Shown: positions 1-6,686 of the stretch, piece after piece
Layout: each line of letters begins with the position of its first letter
How positions within the stretch are numbered: position 1 is the first letter of the stretch
Assembly (NCBI GenBank): GCA_022711695.1
Contig: JAKLEJ010000170.1
Span: 1 to 7,336 of the forward strand
DNA from: Verrucomicrobiota bacterium
Lineage (GTDB): Bacteria; Verrucomicrobiota; Verrucomicrobiia; Limisphaerales; JACRJZ01
Length of the DNA stretch: 7,336 bases
Direction of reading: 5' to 3'
Program-made: the position numbers and the translations under genes
The notes under the pieces: generated by a model
What the model saw: only the letters and a program-made list of their open reading frames with translations
Databases searched by the model: none
What the model was told of the DNA's origin: nothing

Positions 1-504
1 CTTCAGCCCTTTCACGCAGTTCTCCAGTCCCTGCTCGTCGCTCATGCCGCGGCGGTTGCCCGAGAAGGTGATGATGTTCGGGAACCCGTTCTCGGCCACC
101 TCCGGGATGGCTTTCTCGAATTTCCCGACCAGGTCGTCGTGGTGCTCGACGCGGTTCCAGCCGTAATCGATTCGGTCCGGGCCGTTGCACATGCCGCAGG
201 TCATCCCCAACTTCTTCACCGCGGGCCATTCCTTGGCCCCCAGCAGTTCGACCGACTCGATTCCCATGCTCGAGCAGGCTTTGCAGAAATCCTCGAAGGT
301 CATCTTCGCCGGGCGATTCTTGCCGGCGTTAAACAGGCTGCCGTAGCACCAGGCCGAAACGGAATGCCGGATGTTGCCTTTGAGCCGGGCCTTGGGCTCC
401 TCGGCCGCCCGCAGGGCAGGGGAGATCACCGAGGCCGAGCCGATCAAGGCCGCCGTGCCCATCATGTTCTGGATCGCGCGGCGGCGGGAGAGAGTTTTTT
501 TCAT
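1..504 (-). CDS. Tat-exported hydroxypyruvate-isomerase-like TIM barrel protein (partial, N-terminus only)
   Basis: The reading frame is open from an ATG at 504 to the left edge, giving 168 codons with no stop, so the C-terminus lies outside the window. The N-terminus starts MKKTLSRRRAIQ, a twin-arginine motif, followed by a hydrophobic stretch (about residues 14-31) ending in ALRAA, a plausible signal-peptidase site. The mature part begins NIRHSVSAWCYG (44-55) and later carries ITFSGNRRGM (145-154) and GLENC (159-163). These are typical of the hydroxypyruvate isomerase/sugar phosphate isomerase-epimerase branch of xylose-isomerase-like TIM barrels. Such enzymes interconvert small keto and aldehyde sugars, but the substrate here cannot be read from half a protein, and the metal-binding residues are mostly in the missing part. 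There is no clear Shine-Dalgarno sequence before the ATG; a candidate promoter lies at 530-557. The gene has the same orientation as the oxidoreductase at 930-2258 but is separated from it by a transposase remnant. The family is fairly certain; the exact activity is not. Confidence 0.85.
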   Translation of the reverse strand, partial: MKKTLSRRRAIQNMMGTAALIGSASVISPALRAAEEPKARLKGNIRHSVSAWCYGSLFNAGKNRPAKMTFEDFCKACSSMGIESVELLGAKEWPAVKKLGMTCGMCNGPDRIDYGWNRVEHHDDLVGKFEKAIPEVAENGFPNIITFSGNRRGMSDEQGLENCVKGLK

Positions 505-529
505 AAATCGCGGTTGTGTTTTTCCGATG

Positions 530-557
530 GTTGTAGCAAGCCTGTCGGCATAGACAA
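530..557 (-). promoter_or_regulatory. Candidate sigma-70-type promoter for the TIM barrel gene
   Basis: On the minus strand, TTGTCT (557-552) and TACAAC (535-530) are separated by 16 bp, each matching four of six consensus bases. The -10 box lies 25 nt from the ATG at 504, predicting a leader of about 18 nt. It lies outside coding sequence, in the gap that carries the IS remnant. Prediction from pattern only. Confidence 0.35.
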
Positions 558-595
558 CCTAAAAGCGACCCGCCCGCAGGAGAACCAGGGCCACT

Positions 596-895
596 TTACG
601 CTGGCGGTGATTTGGCGGGCCTAGCCGCGCCCGGCCAAGGTTGGGTCATGCGGCGCAAGGCCAAGCGATTGCGGGCGGCGAAGTCACGCGGGGGGCTGGC
701 CAAGGAGCGCGGCTTCCTGGCCTGGCGCTGCTCCCAACGGCGGTAGCCGATGGCCAGATCACGCAGGCTGGCCATGACCCGGGCGCCGCTGGGATGGCGG
801 ATGGCGCAGCCGTCCTCGTCCCAGTTCCAGTCCCCCCCCCAGTGGAGTCCGTTTTCGATGGTCGCATGGCCACGGGCCAAGGAGAACGGGAGCGC
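596..895 (-). pseudogene. ISAs1-family transposase C-terminal remnant
   Basis: Reading the minus strand from about 895 to the TAA at 596-598 gives a peptide containing ARGHATIENGLHW and then DWNWDEDGCAIRHPSG and VMASLRDLAI. This matches in order the C-terminal signature of ISAs1/H-repeat transposases (R-G-H-W-x-I-E-N-x-L-H-W, then D-V-x-F-x-E-D, then the A-x-L-R-x-L-A helix). The tail to the stop is rich in Arg and Pro. Upstream, the frame meets a stop at 938-940 and nothing of the N-terminal two thirds of the roughly 350-400 residue transposase is present, so this is a fragment and not a working element. No ATG precedes the homologous part; the first possible start, TTG at 880-878, lies inside the conserved region. 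The tryptophan usual in RGHW is Ala here, and the usual Val-Leu after LHW is Gly-Gly, encoded in a G9 tract at 840-832. I saw no terminal inverted repeats. The family call comes from motif recall, not a search. Confidence 0.6.
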
Positions 896-929
896 CAGAG
901 CGCGGCGTGACGCAACGCTTGCAGACCGG

Positions 930-2258
930 CTAGCCGTTCAAGGTCCAGCCCGGGCGATAGGTGCGACGCAGCAGGGCGTTCGCTTCGGCGTTGTCTGTCA
1001 CCTGGCCGGCGGCCCCGTCGTAGTGGATCTTCTTGCCGACGCGGTAGGCGACCAGGCCCAGCATCATCATCTCGATCATCCGGCCGCCGTAGTCGAAGTC
1101 GCAGGAGGTCTTGAGGCTGCCTTTGCAGGCGTTGGTCCATTCCTTTTGGAAGTTGCCCACAGGCGGCAGGAGGGCTTCCTTGGCGCGCGGCTTGAAGTAG
1201 GTCAGATCGGCGCCGCGACGCGAGGGCAGGATCACCCGCGACGTAAAATCGGCGACCAGCACGCCCTTCGTGCCTTCGAACATGGCGCCGTGGTCGATCT
1301 TTCGCAGATCGACATAACGCGAGGGATTCTCGGGCATGGCCCCGCCCTGGTACCAGGAGACGCGAATGGCCGGACGCCAGTCGTTGGCCGGAATGTCGAA
1401 ATGGGTTTCCAGCTTGACCGGCGTGACCTCGGGGTGAACCGGGTCGCCCTTGCCTTCGGCGGACGTCGGCAAACCGGCTTCGATCGCGTCCCAGGCCAGG
1501 TCCATCGTATGGCTGCCCATGTCACCCACCTGGCCGCTTCCGAAGTCCCAATACATGTTCCAGGAAAGGCAGTTCATCCCCGGTCCCCCTGAGAAATAGC
1601 CCGGATTGAACGGGTGGAAGGGCGACGGCCCGATCCACAGATCGTAGTTAATATGCTTGGGCGGCTCGCCTTCGGCCGGCAGGTAGCCTTTGCGGCGAAT
1701 CTGGCGGTCGCCCCAGGCGCAGACCGACTCCAGTTGCCCGATGGCCCCGTCGCGGATGAGTTCCTGCACCCGGTTGAAATTCTCATGCTCGTGGCGCTGG
1801 GTGCCGACCTGGGTGGCCAGCTTGCTCTTGTTCTTGAGATAGTTGGCCCGGACGACGCGGGCTTCTTCCACGCTGTTGGCCAGCGGCTTCTCGCAGTACA
1901 CATGCAGGCCGCGGTTCAGGGCCCAGTTGGCGACGAACGCGTGTGTGTGATCGGCGCTGCAGATGACCACCGCGTCGAGGCCCTTCTGATCGAGACACTG
2001 CCGCCAGTCCGCGTAAGTCTTGGCATTGGGGAACCGTTTTGCCCCAAAGGCGAGGTGTTCCTCATTGATGTCGCAGAGCGCTGCCACGTTCTCGCTGCCC
2101 AGGGCCCCGAAGTGGGCCTCGCCGCGGCCCCACGTGCCGATTAACGCAACGTTGAGCTTGTTGCTGGGGGCGTCCGCCCCAAACAGGGTGGCGCGGGGGA
2201 GCATCAGGCCGGCCGCTCCGCTCAGGGCGACAGTTCGTAGGAATTGGCGTCGTTTCAT
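930..2258 (-). CDS. Tat-exported Gfo/Idh/MocA family oxidoreductase
   Basis: This is a complete 442-residue protein from ATG at 2258 to TAG at 932-930. It begins MKRRQFLRTVALSGAAG, a classic twin-arginine signal with a hydrophobic core to about residue 27. The Rossmann fold follows: beta strand LNVALIG with GTWGRG at 41-46 (the nucleotide-binding glycine loop), then the family pattern ADHTHAF at 102-108 and the hallmark CEKPL at 122-126 containing the conserved Lys124. The second half has NYDLWIGPSPFHPFNP (204-219), a block common in PVC-type members, and GDMGSHTMD (245-253), matching the family's D-x-G-x-H-x-x-D catalytic block. Members are NAD(P)-dependent dehydrogenases or NAD-recycling glycosidases acting on sugars or cyclitols; the substrate cannot be assigned here. 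Export implies the folded protein crosses the membrane with its cofactor already bound. It is divergent from the GH28 gene at 2361 with a 102 bp spacer, which suggests shared regulation. No strong Shine-Dalgarno sequence precedes the start, but the Tat signal fixes it. Confidence 0.93.
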   Translation of the reverse strand: MKRRQFLRTVALSGAAGLMLPRATLFGADAPSNKLNVALIGTWGRGEAHFGALGSENVAALCDINEEHLAFGAKRFPNAKTYADWRQCLDQKGLDAVVICSADHTHAFVANWALNRGLHVYCEKPLANSVEEARVVRANYLKNKSKLATQVGTQRHEHENFNRVQELIRDGAIGQLESVCAWGDRQIRRKGYLPAEGEPPKHINYDLWIGPSPFHPFNPGYFSGGPGMNCLSWNMYWDFGSGQVGDMGSHTMDLAWDAIEAGLPTSAEGKGDPVHPEVTPVKLETHFDIPANDWRPAIRVSWYQGGAMPENPSRYVDLRKIDHGAMFEGTKGVLVADFTSRVILPSRRGADLTYFKPRAKEALLPPVGNFQKEWTNACKGSLKTSCDFDYGGRMIEMMMLGLVAYRVGKKIHYDGAAGQVTDNAEANALLRRTYRPGWTLNG

Positions 2259-2360
2259 ATCGATGGCGTTGTTATTGTTCTGGTCAGGGCGATTCGTTGG
2301 GTGGCAGGGTAGAGGCAGACCCCCTCATGGGGCAACTGGAAAAACTCTTGTTCTGAGACC
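2259..2360. promoter_or_regulatory. Divergent intergenic region between oxidoreductase and GH28 genes
   Basis: This 102 bp spacer must carry the start signals for both divergent genes unless they are transcribed from inside each other. It is less GC-rich than its flanks near both ends. The octamer TTGTTCTG occurs twice in the same orientation (2275-2282 and 2348-2355), close to each start codon, and a small palindrome CCCC-TCAT-GGGG lies at 2321-2332. I could not find a convincing -35/-10 pair for either gene, nor a Shine-Dalgarno sequence for either. The regulatory role is inferred from layout. Confidence 0.4.
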
Positions 2361-4094
2361 ATGAGCATCTGCCCTCGAAGCCCGGCCGCACCGGCGGGAT
2401 TGGCGGCGACACGGCTCTGCCTGGCAGCGATCGGGTGCGCGCTGCTCCCGCTCCGGCTGGCGGCGGCGGACGCGGATGCGGCCGATTCCTCCAGGAGCGC
2501 CTCCCCGGTGGCTGCCCCAGTTTCTTCCATCGTTGCCGCCTCTGTCGGCTCGGGCGTGTTCGACGTCAGACGCTTTGGCGCCACCGGAAAGAAGAGTGAC
2601 GATGCCCGTCCCGCCATCCAGCGGGCCATTGACTCGGCTGCCGCGGCGGGCGGAGGAATGGTCTATGTGCCCCCGGGCGATTACGTCACCGGGACGCTGC
2701 GCCTGCGCAGCCGGGTGCGCCTCGAGATCGAAGCCGGGGCCACCCTCTTTGCCTCGCCGGATCCCAAGGCCTACGAGTATGACGGGGTCGTGTCCAAGGC
2801 CGCGCTGTTCTACGGGGAAGAGCTGGAGGGGGTCACCCTTGGCGGCCGCGGGACGCTCGATGGCCAGGCCGAATACGAGTGGCGGCTCGATGACTTCGAG
2901 CGCGCCTTCGACCACAAGACCCACATGCAGAAGTTGGGCAAACCGCTGTTGCGCGCCTTTCCCAAGGGCTTCCCTGCGCGCGTCGTCTTTCCCCATGCGG
3001 TGTGGCTGGGACGGTCCAGAGACATCCAGATCTCCGGGCTGAATATTGCGCGTTTCCCAGGGTGGGCGCTCGCCTTCTACGGATGTGAGCGACTGACCTT
3101 CGATCGGCTGGGCGTGTATTCGAGCCTGAAGGAGGGAGTCTGGGCCGATGGCATTGACCTGGACGGGTGCCGCGATGTGTCGATCTCCAATTGCAGCATC
3201 GAAACCGGCGACGACTGCATCGTCTTCATTTCCACGGACGCCTGGGGTCCTCCGCGGCCGTGCGAAAACATCACCGTCTCCAACTGCCGTCTCTCCTCGG
3301 CCTCGGCCGGGGTGAAGTTCAGCGAGGGCAACCGCCTGGCCATTCGCAAGGTCGCGGTTAGCAACACCGTCTTCGCCAATGTGAACCGCGGAATCGTCTT
3401 CAGCATCGCCCTGGGCGGCCTGGTCGAAGATGTGCTGCTCTCGAACCTGGTCATGGACTGCCGTCGGTTCGACTGGTTTTGGGCCGGCGACGGCCAGCCG
3501 TTCCACTTCCGGATCAAGCGTCTGAGCGAATTCAACGAGGAGCCCCCCAAGGCCGGCGAGCCTCCGCCGGGCCGCATCCGCAACGTCCTCATCCGCGATG
3601 TCCTCGCCCAGGCCATGGGAACCTCCCGCATCTACGGCCACCCCGAGAGCCCCCTGGAAGGAATTACGATCGAAAATGTCCGGTTGACGCTCTCGGCCGA
3701 TCCGGCGGCGCCGTTCGACCTGGCCGATCATGCGCTCCACTTTCGTTGGGCTACCAACCTGACGGTGCGCGGGGTGAACGTCGCCTGGCGGACGCCCGCT
3801 CTGCCGGCCTGGCAAAGCGCGTTGTGCTGTCAGGATGTGTCTGGGCTTGAGATCGATCGCTTCTGCGGCAGGGGCGCCGGGCCCGACCGGGCGGCGGTGC
3901 TGCTGGAGAACGTGGCCGGGGCCTCTCTTCGCGACTCGCGGCTGTGGGAAGACGCCCGGCTGTTTGCGCGGGTGGCGGGGCAGGGGAGCCGCGCCATCGT
4001 CCTTCGGGGCATCGATCTGCCCGAGGCCGCCCTGACCTTCAGCGCCGGCGTCGAAGTGCCGACCGGCGCGGTGCGCCTCCTGGAGACTCGCTGA
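2361..4094 (+). CDS. Secreted GH28-like glycoside hydrolase (polygalacturonase/rhamnogalacturonase superfamily)
   Basis: The protein has 577 residues. Residues 1-40 form a signal-peptide-like stretch (hydrophobic core about 20-35, possible cleavage after LAAADA), so it probably acts outside the cytoplasm. The fold begins at FDVRRFGATG (67-76) with the D-D-x-x-A-I-Q-x-A-I-D and GGGMVYVPPGDY (97-108) blocks typical of pectate-lyase-superfamily N-termini in GH28. Repeated beta-helix coils follow, for example ISGLNIARF, VSISNCSIE, ITVSNCRLS, VAVSNTVFA and ITIENVRLT. Candidate catalytic acids are Asp263 (ADGID, equivalent to NTD) and Asp284-Asp285 (GDDC). The third GH28 motif GHG is not present; its place has SAGVKFS (315-321). 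The usual RIK motif appears to be RGI at 343-345. Family members cleave alpha-linked galacturonan or rhamnogalacturonan; the exact substrate is unknown, and the missing His argues against simple polygalacturonase activity. The chosen ATG gives a full signal peptide, though no ribosome-binding site is visible. It is divergent from the oxidoreductase and convergent with the aminotransferase. Confidence 0.9.
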   Translation: MSICPRSPAAPAGLAATRLCLAAIGCALLPLRLAAADADAADSSRSASPVAAPVSSIVAASVGSGVFDVRRFGATGKKSDDARPAIQRAIDSAAAAGGGMVYVPPGDYVTGTLRLRSRVRLEIEAGATLFASPDPKAYEYDGVVSKAALFYGEELEGVTLGGRGTLDGQAEYEWRLDDFERAFDHKTHMQKLGKPLLRAFPKGFPARVVFPHAVWLGRSRDIQISGLNIARFPGWALAFYGCERLTFDRLGVYSSLKEGVWADGIDLDGCRDVSISNCSIETGDDCIVFISTDAWGPPRPCENITVSNCRLSSASAGVKFSEGNRLAIRKVAVSNTVFANVNRGIVFSIALGGLVEDVLLSNLVMDCRRFDWFWAGDGQPFHFRIKRLSEFNEEPPKAGEPPPGRIRNVLIRDVLAQAMGTSRIYGHPESPLEGITIENVRLTLSADPAAPFDLADHALHFRWATNLTVRGVNVAWRTPALPAWQSALCCQDVSGLEIDRFCGRGAGPDRAAVLLENVAGASLRDSRLWEDARLFARVAGQGSRAIVLRGIDLPEAALTFSAGVEVPTGAVRLLETR

Positions 4095-4103
4095 GGTTTG
4101 TGC

Positions 4104-4131
4104 GGCGCGAGCGCCAACCTCCTTCCGGAGG
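4104..4131. terminator. Two small hairpins between convergent genes (possible terminator)
   Basis: The 49 bp between the stop of the GH28 gene (4094) and the stop of the aminotransferase (4144) contains two perfect inverted repeats: GGCG-CGAG-CGCC (4104-4115) and CCTCC-TTCC-GGAGG (4118-4131). Both are GC-rich with 4 nt loops and would form on either strand. Neither is followed by a T tract, so they are not canonical intrinsic terminators. The position between two convergent stops is the main support. Confidence 0.35.
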
Positions 4132-4143
4132 CTGCCGTCCCGG

Positions 4144-5319
4144 CTATTTCACCAGGCTGCGCGCGAACTTGTCGATCCGGTCAAGGCCCTTCTCGATGTT
4201 GGCCATGCTGGTGGCGTAGCTCAGGCGGATGTAGTCGTCGGCCCCGAAAGCGATGCCGGGCACCGCCGCCACCTTCTCGGCCTCGAGGAGCCGGGCGCAG
4301 AAATCGCGGGATTTGAGCCCGGTCTTGGAGATGTTCGGGAAGAGATAGAACGCCCCTTTGGCGTTGACGCAGGAAATGCCGGGGATGCTGTTGAGTTTCT
4401 GGTGCGCGTAGCGGCGGCGCTTGTCGAATTCGGCCAGCCACCTGGCCAGGTGCTCTTGGGGCCCGTTGAGGGCGGCCACCGCGCCGCGCTGCGCGAAGCT
4501 GGTGGGATTGCTGGTGCTGTGGCTTTGCACGGCGTCGATGGCTTTGGCAATGGGCTCGGGCGCGGCCAGGAACCCGAGGCGCCAGCCGGTCATGCTCCAG
4601 GCTTTGGCGAAGCCGTGGACGATGATGGTGTGGTCGAAATGGGCCTGGCTGAACGTGGCCACGCTGCGGACCTTGGCCCCATCGTAAAGGAGATGCTCGT
4701 AGATCTCGTCGCTCATGATGAGCACGCCTTTCTCGATGCAGACATCCCCGAGGGCCTTGACTTCGTCCGGCGTATAGACGGAGCCGGTGGGATTGCTCGG
4801 CGAGTTCAACACGAACAAGCGCGTGTTCGGCGTGATTGCCGCGCGCAACTGCGCGGCCGTGACCTTGAATTCGGTGGCGTCGGAGGTCTGCAGGATCACA
4901 GGGGTGGCGCCGGCCATTTTGACCATTTCCGGGTAGCTCAGCCAATAGGGGGCCGGGATGATGACCTCGTCGCCGGGCTGGCAGGTGGCCATGATCGCGT
5001 TGTAGCAGGAGTGCTTGCCTCCGCAGGACACGATCGTTTGCGACGGCTTGTAGGTCAGGCCGTTCTCACGTTTGAACTTGTCAACGATGGCCTGGCGCAG
5101 TTCCGGGATGCCGCTGCTGGGGGTGTACTTGGTGAAGCCCTCGGCCAGCGCCTTGATCGCCGCCATCTTGATGTGGTCGGGCGTGTCGAAATCCGGCTCG
5201 CCGGCCCCGAATCCAACCACGTCCTGGCCTTCGGCCTTCATCTTCTTGGCGGCGGCGTCGATGGCCAGCGTGAGCGAGGGGGAGAGCGAGGCGGCGGCTT
5301 GCGAAATCTTGTAGTTCAT
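4144..5319 (-). CDS. Class I PLP-dependent aminotransferase, aspartate aminotransferase I-gamma type
   Basis: The product is 391 residues, the usual size for this family. It shows the ordered hallmarks: GAGEPDFDTP (38-47), the KYTPSSGIPELR block (64-75), CGGKHS (99-104), PAPYWLSYPEM (122-132), NSPSNPTG (172-179, Asn176 to PLP), SDEIYEHLLY (203-212, Asp204 to the pyridine nitrogen and Tyr207), GFAKAWSMTGWRLGF (236-250, Schiff-base Lys239) and RLSYAT (365-370, Arg365 binding the substrate alpha-carboxylate). Lys102 in the GGK motif corresponds to the lysine that contacts the distal carboxylate in the Thermus-type aspartate aminotransferase, so aspartate/glutamate (or prephenate) is the likely substrate. 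The enzyme should be cytoplasmic; there is no signal. The frame stays open upstream to 5538, but the ATG at 5319 matches family N-termini, and the extension would overlap the end of the next gene. The start overlaps a four-codon leader frame (5316-5330). It lies 133 bp downstream of the URO-D-like gene on the same strand, so co-transcription is possible. Confidence 0.93.
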   Translation of the reverse strand: MNYKISQAAASLSPSLTLAIDAAAKKMKAEGQDVVGFGAGEPDFDTPDHIKMAAIKALAEGFTKYTPSSGIPELRQAIVDKFKRENGLTYKPSQTIVSCGGKHSCYNAIMATCQPGDEVIIPAPYWLSYPEMVKMAGATPVILQTSDATEFKVTAAQLRAAITPNTRLFVLNSPSNPTGSVYTPDEVKALGDVCIEKGVLIMSDEIYEHLLYDGAKVRSVATFSQAHFDHTIIVHGFAKAWSMTGWRLGFLAAPEPIAKAIDAVQSHSTSNPTSFAQRGAVAALNGPQEHLARWLAEFDKRRRYAHQKLNSIPGISCVNAKGAFYLFPNISKTGLKSRDFCARLLEAEKVAAVPGIAFGADDYIRLSYATSMANIEKGLDRIDKFARSLVK

Positions 5320-5330
5320 AGCTGGGGCAT
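5316..5330 (-). promoter_or_regulatory. Four-codon leader frame overlapping the aminotransferase start
   Basis: On the minus strand, GGAG/AGGG purines (5345-5337) lie 6 nt or slightly more before an ATG at 5330-5328 that opens the frame Met-Pro-Gln-Leu-stop. Its TGA (5318-5316) overlaps the aminotransferase ATG (5319-5317) as ATGA. The purine tract is too far (about 17 nt) to serve the aminotransferase start directly, so translation could reach it by coupling. An alternative reading is a weak promoter TTGCGC (5358-5353), 17 bp, TATTGA (5335-5330), which would put transcription start almost at the gene. Both are pattern-based. Confidence 0.25.
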
Positions 5331-5452
5331 CAATAGCCCTCCCCTCCGCCGGGCGCAAGTCCGAATCCGCCTCGCGGCACGGGCCATCTCCTGCGGGGGC
5401 CCGCAGCGCCTGGGGTTGGCAATCGCGCGGCGTTGCGCGCAGCTTCAGGGGC

Positions 5453-6679
5453 TCAGCCCTCCGCGACCGCCTCGAACATCGCCACGATGTTCTCCGGGGG
5501 AACGTTGGCGAGGATGTTGTGCACCTGCTGAAAAACATAGCCGCCGCCCGGCCGCCAGATGTCCATCAGGCGTTTGACGTGTTCGCGGACCTCGCGCGGG
5601 CCGGCCTTTGTCAGAACATCCCGGGTGTCGCAGCCGCCGCCCCAGAAGGTCAGCCTCGATCCGAAGTCCTTTTTCAGGTCGGCGGGGTCCATGCCGCGAC
5701 AGGTGATCTGCACCGGGTTGATCGCGTCCAGCCCGGCGTCGATCAGGTCGGGCAGCAGCTCGCGCACGCCTCCGCAGCAGTGAAGCTGGATTTTCGCGCT
5801 GGCCAGCTTGCGGACGCGGTCCCACATGAGCTTCTCGCGCGGTTTGAAGAACTCGCGGTACATCTTCGGGGAGACCTGCGGTCCGTTTTGCATGCCGAGA
5901 TCGTCGCCGAACACGATGATATCGATGTGGGGCCCCACCGCCGCGAGAAACCGCTCGAGGTTGGCCATGTGGATGTCCATCACCCGGTCCAGGAACTCGT
6001 GCGCGCGATCGGGATTTCCCGCCAGGAGCAGAAAGAAGTTGTCGTTGCGGTAAAAAAACTGGCCCATCTCGAGCAGGTTTCCGCCAAACAGGCCCAGGAT
6101 CGCCCGCGAGGTGGTCTGGCGCAGACGCCGGGCGCCCTCGGCCAACGCCGCCGCCCCTTCCGGCCCGGCGACCAGCGGGCCGGGCGGCGAGGCGATCGAG
6201 GTCCACATGCTCTCGCGGAAGGCCTGGGTCAGCAGTTCCAGGTCGTCCTTCTCCTCGAAAGGATAGTAGGCCTGCTCGAAATAGAGCACGCCGTCGGGCA
6301 TCCGCGCGATGACCCGCCCGCTCGCCGACCGGATCACCCACTCGCCGTCGAGCCGTTCCGGCTGGGTCCAGGCCGGCAACTGGCAGGGGGTGCCGTCGGG
6401 CAGTTCCCAATCCGCCCAGTGGCGGTCCTCCAGTGCAAAGGCCCGTCCCAGCTCGATCGTGTCCACGCCGAACCGGTCCAGCACTTCCTCATCCACAATG
6501 GCCAGTTGCTGGATGGGATCGTAAACCCGCAGGGGGCGCTTCTCGATGCCCAGGTGCTGGCGCAGCCTGGCGTAAGCCATGGCGCTGATTCCCGAGGAGC
6601 GATGGCCCGAGAAGTCGATGGGAATGCGATCCGGCTCCGCATGGTTCAAGGCGGTCAAAACACGTTCGCGGCCTGTCAT
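5453..6679 (-). CDS. Uroporphyrinogen decarboxylase-like protein (URO-D/MtaA superfamily, not HemE)
   Basis: The protein has 408 residues. The N-terminus MTGRERVLTALNHAEPDRIPIDF is the standard opening of URO-D-superfamily proteins of the methyltransferase-like branch. Later blocks fit the TIM barrel: IDIIVFGDDLGMQ (252-264), LHCCGGVRELLPDLIDAGLD (299-318), INPVQ (320-324), and GGGYVFQQVHNILANVPPEN (378-397) near the end. The RQAGR-type motif near the N-terminus of true HemE is not present, and the protein is longer than the usual roughly 350 residues of HemE, so heme synthesis is unlikely. His300 and Cys302 form an H-x-C pair like the zinc site of the corrinoid methyltransferases MtaA/MtbA, and Cys350 (WGGGCD) could be a third ligand; this is inference. 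No corrinoid protein gene is visible here. The substrate is unknown. No signal peptide, so probably cytoplasmic. The start is set by the conserved N-terminus; a good promoter match lies just upstream. Confidence 0.9.
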   Translation of the reverse strand: MTGRERVLTALNHAEPDRIPIDFSGHRSSGISAMAYARLRQHLGIEKRPLRVYDPIQQLAIVDEEVLDRFGVDTIELGRAFALEDRHWADWELPDGTPCQLPAWTQPERLDGEWVIRSASGRVIARMPDGVLYFEQAYYPFEEKDDLELLTQAFRESMWTSIASPPGPLVAGPEGAAALAEGARRLRQTTSRAILGLFGGNLLEMGQFFYRNDNFFLLLAGNPDRAHEFLDRVMDIHMANLERFLAAVGPHIDIIVFGDDLGMQNGPQVSPKMYREFFKPREKLMWDRVRKLASAKIQLHCCGGVRELLPDLIDAGLDAINPVQITCRGMDPADLKKDFGSRLTFWGGGCDTRDVLTKAGPREVREHVKRLMDIWRPGGGYVFQQVHNILANVPPENIVAMFEAVAEG

Positions 6680-6686
6680 GCCGCCG

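Noticed and set aside
139..624. Plus-strand frame of 161 codons over the isomerase gene and its promoter
   Set aside because: The minus strand carries a clear Tat signal and isomerase motifs here; the plus frame has no recognisable features.
2321..2332. CCCC-TCAT-GGGG palindrome as a terminator or operator
   Set aside because: Only a 4 bp stem with no T tract, and it sits between two divergent starts; too short to call an operator on its own.
3507..3521. FRIKR in the GH28 protein (residues 383-387) as the RIK catalytic motif
   Set aside because: It lies too far downstream of the other catalytic motifs and outside the expected coil; RGI at 343-345 is the better positional match.
2325..3815. 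Long open frame on the minus strand opposite the GH28 gene (496 codons)
   Set aside because: The translation has no recognisable domain and is rich in Arg/Gly/Asp as expected for an antisense frame in GC-rich DNA; the plus strand has clear GH28 motifs throughout.
5320..5538. N-terminal extension of the aminotransferase by 73 residues
   Set aside because: The extension is Arg/Pro-rich with no family match, and it overlaps the 3' end of the URO-D-like gene. Family proteins start close to the ATG at 5319.
4402..5577. Long open frame on the plus strand opposite the aminotransferase (391 codons)
   Set aside because: All aminotransferase motifs are on the minus strand in order; this frame is low-complexity Gly/Arg/Val antisense sequence.
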